In this document: piece by piece, positions 48,104 through 60,706 of the stretch
How the letters are laid out: every line of letters begins with the position of its first letter
How positions within the stretch are numbered: the stretch's first letter is position 1
Assembly: GCA_013397795.1 (NCBI GenBank)
Contig: VZTJ01002466.1
Location: forward strand, 303,696-367,695
Direction: 5' to 3'
Length of the DNA: 64,000 bases
Origin: Orthonyx spaldingii
Taxonomy: Eukaryota; Chordata; Aves; Passeriformes; Orthonychidae
Translations under genes and position numbers: made by a program
The notes under the pieces: generated by a model
What the model was told of the DNA's origin: nothing
The model's database searches: none
What the model saw: the letters and a program-made list of their open reading frames with translations, nothing else

Positions 48104-51100
48104 CTCCAAATACTTCCCTGGCATCACAAAAGGACAGCTGTTCCAAGTTTCTGGCAACTACATGTCCTGCGAAACAGCATTTAGAAGTGCATTTCCTGTG
48201 AAACTTCTGTCAGATGTCATCTATCTTGCAGCTTTTCTAATACCAGAAGCGGAATGAAAAAAAGTATTTCCTTTTAAAATCAAAGATTGTCTTAGCAGTT
48301 TGAAAATTATTTTAAAAGTGTATATTTACTGATATGATAGCAAAGACACAGCTAAATATTCAGCAGACAGTGGAAGACACTAGTGTAGATCGTAAGCCAG
48401 ACTGCAAGACATTGTTATTATCTGCTGTAAATAAATAGGATTTACTGCTGAGACACTGACATCTGTTAAAGATGGAATAATTCTGTCCTTGTGGTTCACG
48501 TTTATGTGAATATTACATAAATGTTCGTCAGTTTCTAAAACCAACAAACCAAGTGAACAGTTGGCAAAGCTAGACTAACAAGTTGCTGTAGGTGAAACAG
48601 ACCATTAAGATCGCCATTATTTTCTTTCAGTGTGTATTTGATTTCAAATAAAATACCATTTTATCAAAACAAACAAGCAAACAAATTAGATGCATGTTGA
48701 TTGGAATTTTACAGCCTATTTCTAATCAGCATTCTAAGCTTTTTAAGGAAAGAATTTCCCTTTTTGAAAAGTGTATCTTAATTTTTGAAAAATTCAACTC
48801 GTAGATAAAACTATTAATCATACACTGACTCAGTGTCTCCATTATATGAACTCAACAGGGCTAACTCTGTGATAGCCTCAAAGTCAGTAAACTTGATTAT
48901 CTCTTCATGACTTGATTCTCTACGACTCAGAAGTGTCAGTCATTCCAGAGACTCATTTAATATGTGTCCCCATATATTCACTGTCTTCTTTTAATGTTCA
49001 CAACATCTGCTGTCAACAAGGAAAAATAAAAGGAAATTAGTTTTGATTTGTATTCTTTTATGATAAGGTATTCCAGACACATATTGTCACTATTCCAGAC
49101 AGAATGTGGAAGTATTCCTTTATCAACATTTCTTTGTGTTAGGATTATTTGATTTTTTTTTCCTCAAATTTTACTTCATTTTTTTTTTAATGGTAGAGTT
49201 CTCTGTGTCACTTGAAGTGTAGTAACTGACGCAATTTAGGTGCAAAACAAAAGTAATATAAGCAAAACCCCAAAAAGTGAATATAAGAAATAAATGGAGA
49301 AAAATGAGTGAGATTCTAAGCCTGCAAGATAAGCACTGCTTATAGCTCTCACAGAGTAATTCTTTGCACCAAAATAAAACCAAGATGCAATATGGGGAGG
49401 ATTTTGTTTGTGTTTTAAAGGGAGCTTCCCTGAAGCAGTGAAGGCTCAGAAAATGTTTAAAAGTATTCATTTGAAATTTTACTGTAGTTAAATGATAAAC
49501 CCATGGTACATTTTATCTTCTTGGTGAGTTTGCATGGAAGCTCAGTGAAAATAATGTCCCTGCTGAATCCTTCATATGAAACCAATTGCCTGTCCCCAGA
49601 ATATAAAGGGTGATTTTCCCATCCTAAAATATACAGCTTGCTGCAGTGTCATGTCCTGCTGTTAGTCCATGGACTAACTACACCCAGATGCTTCTCCAGT
49701 AAGTAAAAAAATCTTTAAGCTATAATTAGATTGCTGAGCAAATGGGAATAGTGACAGGCACATAAAGCCATATAAGGTAAGCCCATTGTTGAAGAAAGGC
49801 ATTTGAATAATTGGTTTCCAAGATCTTTTGGAAGTTTTACAACCCAAGTTCTGTGTCATTTGTCACGTACTTTGGTTTTCTCACAATGCGTACAAAGGTT
49901 TCCTATTGTCACTTAGTTATCACAATTTGTCCATTCAGTTATGAAGTGTCATTTATGTCTTTTCAAGTTCATTCTGCATGTCTGTAAATTATAATCCTTT
50001 ATATTAGAGTTGGCAATGAGCTGGAATTTCACTACTGCTTCAAAAATTATATGTCTGCACTTCCAACCTCTTCATATCAGTGCCAAATTTGGAAAATTAA
50101 TTCTTCTTCTTTACACCAGCTGTGTCAGGAGACAATTTAACAAGTGGAAGTGTGGGGAGAAGATAACAGAAAACAGGAAAATGGGGAACTGGGATTGAAA
50201 TTAATTTGTCAGTTTTAGAAGGGTGCACTTTTAGAATGTCTACTGCATGCCAAAAATCATTACAGATAATTCCAGTCAAAGGTCTTAAACCAAGACAGAA
50301 AGCAGAAGTATTCACCACTGTTTATTGCCTAAGACTAAATCTAAGAGGAAACTGAAATTCAGGGTCATATTTCCTAGTAGATTGAGCAGAATGTGTAGGA
50401 TGTTAAGTGGCACCCATGAAAAGTTACATCCCTAATGAAAAGATGATAAAAGGCTGCCTCCAAAGAGTCAGAAAGACCAGTTTAAAGACTTAGTACTAGA
50501 TCTGCACATATTATGTTACAGCAAGACAGAGAGTGCTCTTTCTAGGGTGGGTCGAACAGAATTCAAGGATCCTTCCTCCTGACAAACAATAAAATACACC
50601 TTCCCGTATTTATCCTTTCTTATTTTTCCATTTCACTTAGTTCTTCCATGTGTAATCAATCAAATCCCCATAACCTCTCAAGAACCCTTTTTCAGTGTTC
50701 AACTTTGCAGTTGGAAGCCAGAAACATGGATGATGAGAGGACCTTTTTGTAAGGACACTATACTTTGCATGCAAACTTGTGGTTCGCATTCAGGCAATGC
50801 ATGAAGCCAGTAAAATGGGAGAAATTCTCAATTCAAGTCAGACAATATTAAATCCCTGTTGATCTGAACTTATACTTCCTTGTTTCTGAATGGTATGAAA
50901 TCTTAGCTATAGCTCATACCTATAACCCTGTTTGTCTTTCACTGGCAAGGACACCCTTTGTTATTCTGAGAGCATTGGATGGGGTGCTGCATAAATTGAT
51001 CAGACATCAGGCAGCATCAAAATTAAAATAAAGTATAAATTCTAGCTTTTATGTATATTTTTTCCCCCTTTTTCCACTTCTCTCTGCCCCTACCTCCTGC

Positions 51101-52745
51101 ATGTTTAGACACTTAATGATATGCTTAATGAACAAGATTCCAGGGTGCAGGAATAAATTTTCTTTATGAGTAGACTTGGATTTTTTTACCTCCTATTTAT
51201 ACCTCTTCTGACTGTTCACTGTGGAAAGTTTCCAACCAAGCTAAAGTGGTCTGTGATGGTGTATTGTATATTCCCATTATTTATTAGTCTAAGTCCATTA
51301 CCAGTAAAAAATATATAAGTTTAATATAAATATTTACTGTTATTCCTAATTATAATAATTAGATAATCCCACTTCTCATCACTTGCCTGAACTTTACAAA
51401 ATGAAGTCTGAACAAGCACATGACTGTTTCAGTTAATTTTACCTGAGGAAGGTTTGGAGAATCAGCATAGGTGGATCACAGGATAATCCCTGCAGATTGT
51501 CAGCCTTCATTCCTTTCTGAATTAAAATAATTTTTTTAGACTATCTTAAATATTTTAATATTGGTTTAACTGACTCATACTTTCTTGAGTATCTATTTTT
51601 ATCAATTTTAATGAAAAGGTTACATTTTTCAAGTTTGAATACTCAAGGCTAGCTTGATAAATAGCTCTGTAAAGTTCATTTATCAGGTTCACAACTGCAA
51701 ATAGAACTAATTTGGAAGAAACTTTTAGCTGAACACCTTATAGGAACTAAAAGTTTTTGTGGTTGGGTTGGTTTATGGGGTTTTTTTAAGTCTTATTCTT
51801 TCATGCACTTTCCTTCTGAGAATTGTAAGTAGCCTTGTGGATGTGCATTAAGCAAATGCTTGTGTACACATTGCTGCCTCTCATTTACAGCAGATAACCT
51901 GAAGAATGGTAACAAAAATTGGAACAGCAATAAGAGGCCAAATCTCCTCACAAATTAAAGACTGGAAAACGTGAGGAAAAGAGTAAAGGTAATTCCAAAA
52001 AAAAATCAAGACTTGAATAAGAATCCTGGAGATAGTCCACTCCAAAAACTCAGAGGAGATCCTTGGGCTTTAACATTTAGAAACATGGTTTTATAATTAC
52101 TTTATCCCACTGCAGAGGTCAAGTATGGTAAATGTGCGTAAATTGTCATAGGTAGATCCAAACCTCAGAAAAATGGTGGAATCAGTTTTTAATATTAATG
52201 TATTTTATATGCTTAATAGACTTTTATAGACTGCAAAAATCATCAGCCCTTTAGACGTAGATTTTGCTCAATGAATTTGAAGGAATAAGTTAATATATGA
52301 CATGACAGGATCAGCTTGGGAACACTATAATCAACATAACAATTTTTTTAAAAAGGCTTTAAGTGGATTTAATAATCCAAATAGCCCTGAAAGTTACAAA
52401 ATCTTGACAAACTGTAATACGGATTCCAACAAAATTCATCCTCATTAGTCTCTGCCACTGAGTGCTCCCTTCACCTCTTCCTCAAGTCATAATAGAATTT
52501 AACCAGAGCATTTTCTAGAAAAATCAAAAATTCAGGTTTCCTTGGGTGCTATCAGACCCATTTTGAAGACTATTTCTTGGCCAGTGCTATAACAAAAGGC
52601 CATATGACACCATAAGTTAATGGTATATAAATGTATAAACTCTTTCTTTTTGTAATTACTCTGGTCATACTGTATTATATATTCCTCTTGTAAGCATGTG
52701 CCTCAAAACCATGCTCATGAAACCAAGTAGAACATGATATACTAT

Positions 52746-52746
<1 letters not shown>
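48104..52746. other. Unique AT-rich DNA, no gene seen
   Basis: No frame above 99 codons and no recognised repeat. Small simple-sequence patches include an imperfect AT-rich palindromic stretch near 51340-51365. Confidence 0.5.

Positions 52747-52776
<30 letters not shown>
52747..52776. repeat. A30 homopolymer
   Basis: Thirty consecutive A, the longest homopolymer in the window. No AATAAA lies in the preceding 40 bases, no protein-like frame precedes it, and I see no flanking direct repeat, so a processed pseudogene is not supported. Confidence 0.9.
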
Positions 52777-52781
<5 letters not shown>

Positions 52782-53229
52782 TCTAGCCCACAGACACTTC
52801 TCTTTGTTCTTTGCAGTCCTTGGCAAAATAAAATTGGATGCTTCTGATGAGTTAACGAGACTGAAGTAACACTAACACTGTTAATGACCACTGCTGTATG
52901 AAATGAGACTCTGATTGTGATTACATGTTCCTACAGCTGGTGTATAAGTTAGGTTGTGCTACTTTCTTTCCTTAACAGAAGGAAAAAGACTGCGTTGTCT
53001 ACAGCTGCTATTTCACTGGGTGTGCTAGAAGTTTTGTACATGTTTTCCATTTCAATGACTTGAATACTGATGTTCCTGCACCATTTTAGATCTTCCTTTT
53101 GCTTATACATATCTATTCATCTGTCTGCCTCTCATTATTATTTTTTCCTCTGACTGAAGTACTTAATTTTCTATAGCTGCAGTGTTTGCTGTTTCTTTGT
53201 CACTTACCAAGAGCCTTGGTAATTTTAAT
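52777..53229. other. Unique DNA, no gene seen
   Basis: Nothing recognisable. Confidence 0.5.
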
Positions 53230-54010
53230 AGCTCTCCGTTTCTCTAGTGTCTCCACCATTTTTAACGGACTTCACTCTGCTTACTCTCTTAGCTAAGAAA
53301 CAAGCCTTGGGTTGTGGCACGTTTGCCACGTTAAAGGAAGGAGTATAGGTTTTCGTACAGCTTTTGTTTTCCCAAATGTTTATAAATTCTGGCTAAAGGC
53401 AGATAAAGCTGTACAGCTCACAGCTACAATCTCATCCTTCCCTTTTACTTCTCTTTCTGTCAGATATTTGTCATAACTACAATGCTAACTGTTATTAGTT
53501 AAAGCAATGATCTTGTACGCTTTGCATTTACTAAAGTTGTCTTAATTCCAAATACGCTTAATTATAGCAATGTGGCACAAAAATCTATTTCTTTTCACCA
53601 TGTATCAGCTTTTGAAATGTCCCTTCTGTTCAAGTTTCATAAACACTGCATCTTGACAGAAATCACTTTGGAACATATGGAACGCACTTTCCTAAAAAAG
53701 TCTGAGAAAGTGACGGCAGTTCCCCAGGGTTAAATAAACAAGGTTACATCTTGACAATAAGGCTTTTTCCCCCACAGTGTTTGGGCTCTATAAAAATATG
53801 TGAGATCTCATCCAATTCCTCTATCCTAACACTAATCACTTAACTTCTTTCCATTTGTAGTTTAGGTTTTGGTTTCTTCTGTCAGCACTTGCAGTGAACA
53901 CAACGTCGGAATGTTTATCATAACTTCATTGAGGGGGAGAATAAAAAAGTCCCTAAAAAATGGCTTCTGGAAATCAAAATCTGTAGAAGGAAAAAAAAAG
54001 GACTTTCAGC
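53230..54010. other. CpG-retaining unique segment
   Basis: About a dozen CpG are spread over this AT-rich stretch (for example ctccgtt, taacggac, ggcacgtttgccacg, ttcgtac, gtacgc, atacgc, gaacgc, gacggc, acgtcgg), against about five in the 1.9 kb before 52900. It has an inverted repeat gtggca-cgtt-tgccac at about 53315-53330. No frame or transposon is recognised. Such retention can mark conserved non-coding DNA; this is inference. Confidence 0.35.
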
Positions 54011-56061
54011 GTGCTCTGACTTTGTAAAACTTTCCTTCCATACATCCCTGATAATTCTCTTTGCCATTACTGGAAACCTGCTGGCTTTGGAGATTACAGT
54101 ACCTTTGATGATCTTTTGCTCTGATCCAGCCTCCTAAGCTAGTTTTCCATCCTCAAAGCTATCAAAGATCAGTCTTACAGGATCCAGTGTAGGTATACAA
54201 AGGCATTTTGCATAAAAATGCCTTGACATGTTAAACAAATGTCTTCTTATAGTAGGTAGTGAGTTCTTTAGGAATGGTGTTTAATTTGGCACAAATTGGC
54301 AATAGTCACCACTGCAAACTTCTTTTGTCTTTTGAGGTGTGTGCTTGTTACAATAATCTTACCATCAAAAAAGAATGAATATTCAACTCAAGTGAATATT
54401 TCTGAAGTTTTTCATCTGGAAATGGGCAAACAGATACAAAGTTTATCACTAGTCATGTAGAAAAATCTTTTTCACTTTCCATTACTGTTTGTTATTTGAT
54501 AAAGTAGCTACTCAGCATTTGAGGGTCTTAAAATTTATCACCTCCATGAAATTTTGCTATCAACTCTACAGCTCTTACACAAGCTTGTAAATGTTAATTT
54601 CTTCTGGAACAGATGAGTCATTACTGTGTTTCTGAGTTGAATCTTTCCTCTATTCAAAATATGAACCATTCCAGAATTTTGTTTGTTACTGCATGGAAGT
54701 CAGACATAAATCTGAGGAAAAACAGAATACGTGTATAATATCTGGTTTTCATGCTTCATCTTCTAGTTACTTTAACTCATCTTCCCATGTTTTCTTCTGT
54801 TCATTGTGTTTTGAGGATAGTGAAAAACAAAACAACATCTATAGACTTGCATTTGTTCCCTTTTACTAACATGTTAACACAAGATCTTAATGAATTTCTA
54901 CTCTGCACAACAGTAAGGGAAAGAGATGCATTTCTGTGTTCACCAGCAAAAGTTAATGACACTCATTAGTTAATTCCTTTGTGGTTTAGTTATGGGGATA
55001 AATACCAATTGAATTCCTCATCTTCAATAACTTTATAGTATCGTGTATGCTCAGAATTAATGTTTTGGGAATTCATAAACATCTTAAACACAAAAGCAAA
55101 AATAATTTCCAATATATTGTAGGAGGCATTGACCTTTTAATATTCCCTTTTCATAAAACTAATGTACAGAAGGAATTTTTGATTGGCTAACACAATGCTC
55201 TGTGAAAGATATTAAAGTTCCAGTGACAAGCCTAATATGAACATCATCATAAAAGATATGTGGCAAGGGAACAAAGAGATTGTCCCTGAAAGCGAAACTT
55301 AACTTTCTCAGGAGAAGTATACAATTTTATGACTAGTGATGTCCAAATGGCCCATTTACTTAGATTGGTTTCTCTGTTTACAGAATAGTTAAATCCTTCT
55401 TGGTGAGCAGGGCTGTTACATGGTCGCCAGCACAATTAGTATCTATATAACAGATTATTTCTTTTTTAATCTCCTAATAGATATGCCTCTGTGAATTGGG
55501 GTATTTTGGAAGAAGGCATTTGGAGGTTTTCAATCTAGTCTTCTTCTATTGTCTTCTTGAATGCTTCCCTTTCTTAAACAAAACTGCTTATTCCATGAAT
55601 ACAGAAGTCTCTTCATAGAATTTCTCTGTAACTACATGTTTATGAATATTCTTTGCAGTTTGGAAAATGTTAAAGAAAAAAATGTTGTAAGTTTCCATGC
55701 CTCCCACAAAAATTCAATAACTTCTCTACTAATTTAAATTCTTTTGCTTCTAGGAATAAAGAAGTGTTTATAAGAACATTAAAGAACGCAGTAATGTTTT
55801 AAGAAAGATTAAAGAACTCTGACGTAAAATGCAACCTGCCTTTCAATGGAGAAATAAACATTATAAAACTCTCTGTAGCCTTTTCTCCTTTATTGAAAAT
55901 TAATATGAAAATTATATTCTCCTGGGGAAAAAAAACATACAGCAGAACAATTAACAGAGACCTTTTGATTGTGAGCATAGAATGTACTTAGCATGATCCA
56001 AGAACTTATTTGCTCTCATTCATCAAGTTCATAAAACCATATAATTGAGAAGGTTGGAAAG
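54011..56061. other. Unique AT-rich DNA, no gene seen
   Basis: Contains a small hairpin at 54200-54224. No frame above 72 codons and no repeat recognised. Confidence 0.5.
54200..54224. other. Perfect 10-bp hairpin, 5-nt loop
   Basis: Arms aaggcatttt and aaaatgcctt around gcata. No T tract or longer stem follows, so it is neither a terminator nor a microRNA precursor by appearance. Confidence 0.75.
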
Positions 56062-56690
56062 TGGCTGGCTCAGGGAGCATTTCCACCAGCTCCCTCAGTA
56101 TCCTTGGGCAGACCCCATCTGGCCCCATAGACTTGTGAGTGTCTAAGTCACGTAGCACATCTCTAACCCTTTCCTCCTGTTTCCCAGGGGCTTTGTTCTG
56201 CTTCCTGTCTCTGTTTTCAGAGGCCTGGCTACCTGGATAGAAGTGGTCTTGCTTTTAAAGATTGAGGCCAACAAGGCATCTGCATTTTCCTCAACCTTTG
56301 TCATTATGTCCTGCCCCACACTCAGTCAGGGATGTGGATCCTCCTTAGCTCTCCTTTTATTGTAGATGAGTTTGTATAAATATTTTTTGTTGTTGTTTAC
56401 AGCAGTAGCCAGGTAAAGTTCTAGATGGGCTTTGACCTTTCTGATTTTCTCCCTGTAAAATCTCATGACATCCTTATAGTCCTTTCAAATTGTCAGTCCC
56501 TTCTTCCAAAGATTATGCTCATTCTTTCTTTACTCTGAGTGTAAGACAAAGCTCTCCATTCAGCCAGACTGGTCTTCTTCCCCAATGACACATCTTTGGG
56601 CACAAGGGAACAGACTGCTCTTGTACGTTTAAGATCTCCCTTTTGAAGAATGTCCAGCCTTCCTGGACTCCTTTGTCCTAAGGCTGTTTT
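56062..56690 (-). mobile_element. CR1 LINE internal fragment (ORF2 linker/RT start)
   Basis: Read on the minus strand, the segment encodes the part of CR1 ORF2 between the endonuclease and the reverse transcriptase. The frame through 'ctggccccatagacttgtg' (56119-56137) gives the KSMGPDG motif that opens the RT region, followed by a leucine-rich stretch (the L-R-E-L type block). Upstream blocks on the plus strand include 'caacaaggcatctgcatttt', 'tgtcattatgtcctgcccc', 'cagcagtagccaggtaaag', 'ttctagatgggctttgacc', 'ctccattcagccagactgg' and 'aatgtccagccttcctgg'. Neither a CR1 3' end nor the catalytic part of RT is attached. The frame is broken. This is the only CR1 piece here that represents the upstream part of ORF2. 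Confidence 0.88.
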
Positions 56691-58708
56691 AAAATAATTG
56701 ATTATCTACTGGTCATTTCTCTTATTTGATTAATGCTCTACATTTTTATGCAAAGCTGTTTCTGACAAAACAAAATTAAAGCCTGGCATTCACTAACTTA
56801 TTTTAGTTTTGAAACAGAAAAATCTGCAATAAATTATTGGATCACTGCCTGAAAATTGAAGAATAGCGAAAGTGAAGAAAGGGATTCTAAAACTTAGTAT
56901 TTTCATCTCTAGCCTTTATCAGTGATTTTTTTTTTTCAAATTCATTTCACATCCTGTCATAGACATCCAAGTAACACATCACCTCTAGCTTTTATCTAGT
57001 TCCTGAAAGTGACTAAAATTTCTTTTAGCTTTTTCTGAAGAATGAAATTTTGACCACTGAAGACAGAGATTCATTTGCTGATCTTAAATCTCATGCTGTT
57101 TAGAAAACCCTACATTGTAAATACTAAACATGAGGTAATATTCTCTTACAGGATGAGAAAAAGTTGCTAGCATTTGCCTTCCTTTCTGTGGCAAACACAC
57201 CAGAGGGGAAAAAAGCCATGATTTTACTTATATATTTCTTAGCTGTTTAAAATTTCAGACTTCATTTAGGTTTTTGTCCAAAGCTGAAGAAACCAAAGCC
57301 ATAAAGGAAAATGTAGCAAGAGGCACCATATATTTCTGTTCAGACAATGAATGCACTGGGGACTTTAGAAAGCCTTTCTTCACTAAGTAATTAAGATGTG
57401 CAAGAGATCACTAAGAATATTTATTTTAGTAACTACTTACTAACGAAATGAGTAATTTCAACTTCTCTTCCTTGCATTTCTGAGCAGAAAAATAAAGGAA
57501 TCTGTATCTCTTTTTTTTTTTTTTTTTAAATAGTTACCAAACAGTACTGATTAGGATATTACAGAGTAACAAGAGTAATGATTTGGTTCTTATCAAAGGC
57601 ATTTTACCCCCCTAATAAACATCCTTGGAGAAGTGGTCACTCACTTTCTTAGGGAAGACTGCTGTTACAAAAAGAAATTCAATACTAAACTATTTGTTTA
57701 TGCCTTTGTATAAGATGCTTTTAGTTAATTCTCTTTGAAGCTAAGAGAAGATAGTGTTAATTTGCAAGATGTAAGCTAAATTATTCAAAAGTTCAAATAC
57801 ACAAAAATAAAACATTCTGCATACAGATTAAATTTCTTAGTATTAATATTGTCACTTACCCCCAAACATTCACCTATTGTATGATGCTATGATAAAAAGT
57901 AAAGAAAAAGTATGTTTTTCTTGCAGACACACAGAACATATCCATGTTGTTAATGAGCATGCTTAAGATAAGAAAGCTGATGCTATTAAAGTTCCAGTCA
58001 TTCTGTGGAATAAGTCACTGAGAAGAAAATTTCAGTTTCAACTATCACTCTTCATCTCCTTCCTAACTAAAAGTAACCAGACTGTTGTGAGCACTCTTGT
58101 CCTGAAAGTTAATTCATATTAACTCTTCTGTCTGTCTAGCATGCCCAGTGCCATCTGCACTGACTCTTTCAACTTCTGCTATCTTGCAATTAAGGAAAGT
58201 CACTCATATAAGCAATATGTCTCTGAGAAACAAACAGGAAGTCTGAAAAATACAGATTTTCACACTAAAAGAGGAGGGAGGAAGGTGGGAAAAAAAAGAA
58301 GATTAGGAACTTGCTTTACTCTTCCTATTTTTCCAGTGCAACTTGTACACACCAGCAAAATCTGACAATTTGTATACAATTTTGGTATTTATGAATTGTT
58401 CTTATAACTAGAGAAGAATGGCATTCCTTATTGAGACAAATCAGATGCAATTGAGCCTAATTTGATTAACAGAATTAAACAGATTGAGGTAGAAAAGAAA
58501 AGCCTTTCACTCCTAATAGGCAAAACAGTGTTAGGATCTCTTTGTCTTCATTAGTTTGGGCTTAGAATACATGGATATGGAGGGTTTTTGCAGTTAAGAA
58601 ATGATTTAGATAGACTTATTTTTTGTTTGTGATAGATTATTCTGCAGGCAGGCTAGTTTATTGCCAAAAATATCTGAAACATATTGTGATAGCTCAATCA
58701 AAAAAGCA
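56691..58708. other. Unique AT-rich DNA, no gene seen
   Basis: A T17 run occurs at 57511-57527. Short frames only; no repeat recognised. Confidence 0.5.
57511..57527. repeat. T17 homopolymer
   Basis: Seventeen consecutive T with no retroelement body on either side. Confidence 0.9.
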
Positions 58709-58929
58709 TCATAGAATCACAGAATATGCTGAATCAGAAGAGAATTATTAAGTTCAACTCCTGGCCCTGCACAGGACACCACAAAAATCACACCATTGGC
58801 CTGAAAGCATTGTCCAAATGCTTCTTGTATTCACACAGGCTTAATGCTGAGGCCACTTCTCCGGGGAATGTGTTCCTGTGTTCAACCACCTTCTGCATGA
58901 AAAACTTTCTCCTGATATCTAACCTAAGC
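58709..58929 (-). mobile_element. CR1 LINE fragment, 3' end
   Basis: The reversed CR1 3' terminus is well preserved at the start (tcatagaatcacagaatatg), followed by 'gttcaactcctggccctgc', 'ggcctgaaagcattgtccaa', 'ttaatgctgaggccacttc' and 'ctcctgatatctaacctaag'. Only the last ~220 bases of the element are present. Its 3' end type matches the copy at 45758. The 80-codon frame 58726-58968 is on the non-coding side of the element. Confidence 0.93.
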
Positions 58930-60321
58930 AAGCTTTGGTCTAGTAAAGCTATAATAATAATATTCTAGTTCTAGAAATAATTTTTATCTGAGAGCATAAT
59001 CTTGACTGCTCTTTTTCCTCTTTCAAATTAGTTTAGGAAATAATAAGATAAGAAGTTAATTTTTTTTTTTACATATACATTATGAAGAGCAAGTTAGACA
59101 TACTTAAATCAGACATGTTCTCCAGTAACCTAATGAAACCTAACCTCCAGCATTTCTAAGAAACCCAGAAACATTAGCAGTTATATTTCTGAATTAAAAA
59201 ATACTAGTTGAAAACTATTTGAAGAGACTGGGATGAAAGGAAATGTACTTGGCTTGCAAAAGACCTGAGAAATTCCAGTCCAACTGTTGTAGTTTAACTT
59301 CCAGAAGGAAACAGAAAATAATCAATTTGTAGAAATAGTCAGGAAACAAGCAATTCTCGTCAGATATTCAACCAAAATATACTGAGTCAATAGCAACTTT
59401 TACCTTATACACCTGCAATTGATGTAGGTGACAGTAAGAATAACCTGGAGTTCTGTAAGGCTTTGATATTTCCTCAACATAGTGTTCTTATGAGCAAACT
59501 AAGCAGCTACAACCTAGGAAATACTAGTATGAGAGAGTTTTCCCAACAGTTGCTCTGTTATCATCAAGCAATTATCAATGGATCTTTGTCTGACTGGAAG
59601 GAGTTGATAAAGTTGATTTCTACCAGAACTATTTTGAGTCTGATGGTACCCATTCACCGTCTAACCCTTAGGATGAATATAGTCCCTTTTATGATATAAT
59701 GAGGTAAACAGAGAAGGAAGTCAGCTGGGCTGGAGTTTGTGGCTTGGGGCCTGTGGGAGCTTTGTATGTGATATGGCTGCTGCAATCCTTCTCCACCTGC
59801 TGTGGCAGGGGAATAAAACATAGCACAGCACCTGCTGAGGAGACAAGACTGTTGCATGCTTTGTAAGAGTTCACAGGTAGGCTAAGACAGATGGGGAGCT
59901 TGACTTTTCTTGAGGGATTGGAGCAAATCCTCCAGAAGATACTTGTTTAGGAGGGAAGGGACAGGTTGGAATGACAAGGGATGGAGATAACTGGAAGGAC
60001 TGAGAACATGACTAGTAGCAGTGGAAGAAGATGCATTGGCTAGCAGGTACAGGGAGTTTCGGCAGAAAATGAGGTGCTGTGTAATCAAAACAGAAAAGGG
60101 CAGTTTAAGATAAAAAGATTGAATAAAACCCCACAAACATCCAGGAGGAAGAACAGGAGCATTAACCTTGCAAATTACACTAAGCAGGCAAAATTGCAAA
60201 CACTCAGCAGGAGAGAACTAATACACAGTATGGTCTTGATAAACTGAAGAAAGGGTGTGAAAAAATTAAATAGGAAAGCACTGTCTATGAAGAAGAAAAA
60301 ATAATGACTTAAGCACAAATT
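58930..60321. other. Unique DNA, purine-rich in part
   Basis: 59880-60200 is purine-rich on the plus strand, producing a Ser/Leu-rich 105-codon minus frame that I take as a composition effect. It lies just before a CR1 fragment but does not look like CR1. A canonical AATAAA near 59811 has no transcript context. Confidence 0.4.
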
Positions 60322-60706
60322 ATCCAGAGGAGGGCCATGATGATGATCAAGGAGTTGGGGTCTACAGAGCCTGGGGTTATTTACCCTAGGGAATAGAAGG
60401 CTCCAGGGAAAACTTTTATCAGCCTCCCAGTGCTTAAAAGGGGGCTACAGAAAAGATGGAGAGGTTCATTATCAGGGAGTGTAGTGAAAGGACAAGTGAA
60501 AACAGATTTAAACTGAAAGAGTGTAGGTTGAGAATAGATATTAGGAAGATATTAATTTGGTGAGACACTGGGACAGGTTTTCCAGAGAAGTTGTGGATGC
60601 CCCAGCTCTGGAACTGTTCAAGGCCAAGTTGGATGAGGCTTTGAGTAATGTGATCTAGTGAAAGAAGAGAGATGATGTTTTCTTTTTCTTTCTAAGCATT
60701 CTATTA
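60322..60706 (+). mobile_element. CR1 LINE fragment, 3' end with deleted tail
   Basis: Sense-strand CR1 3' region: 'ccagaggagggccatgatg', 'gagcctggggttatttaccc', 'ggctccagggaaaactttt', 'cccagtgcttaaaagggggc', 'tatcagggagtgtagtgaaa', 'gaatagatattaggaagat', 'tggtgagacactgggacag', 'gccaagttggatgaggct', and 'gatctagtgaaagaa'. A block of about 30 bases that normally follows (the 'gtccctgcccatggcag' part, present in the copy at 24902) is missing, after which a degenerate terminus (gatgatgttt...aagcattctatta) continues to about 60706. It is 5'-truncated at about 60322 and its ORF2 tail is broken. Confidence 0.9.

Noticed and set aside
52747..52776. Poly(A) tail of a processed pseudogene
   Set aside because: No poly(A) signal, protein-like frame or direct repeat was seen around it.
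59882..60199. 105-codon minus-strand frame
   Set aside because: Explained by purine richness of the plus strand; Ser/Leu/Pro-rich without motif.
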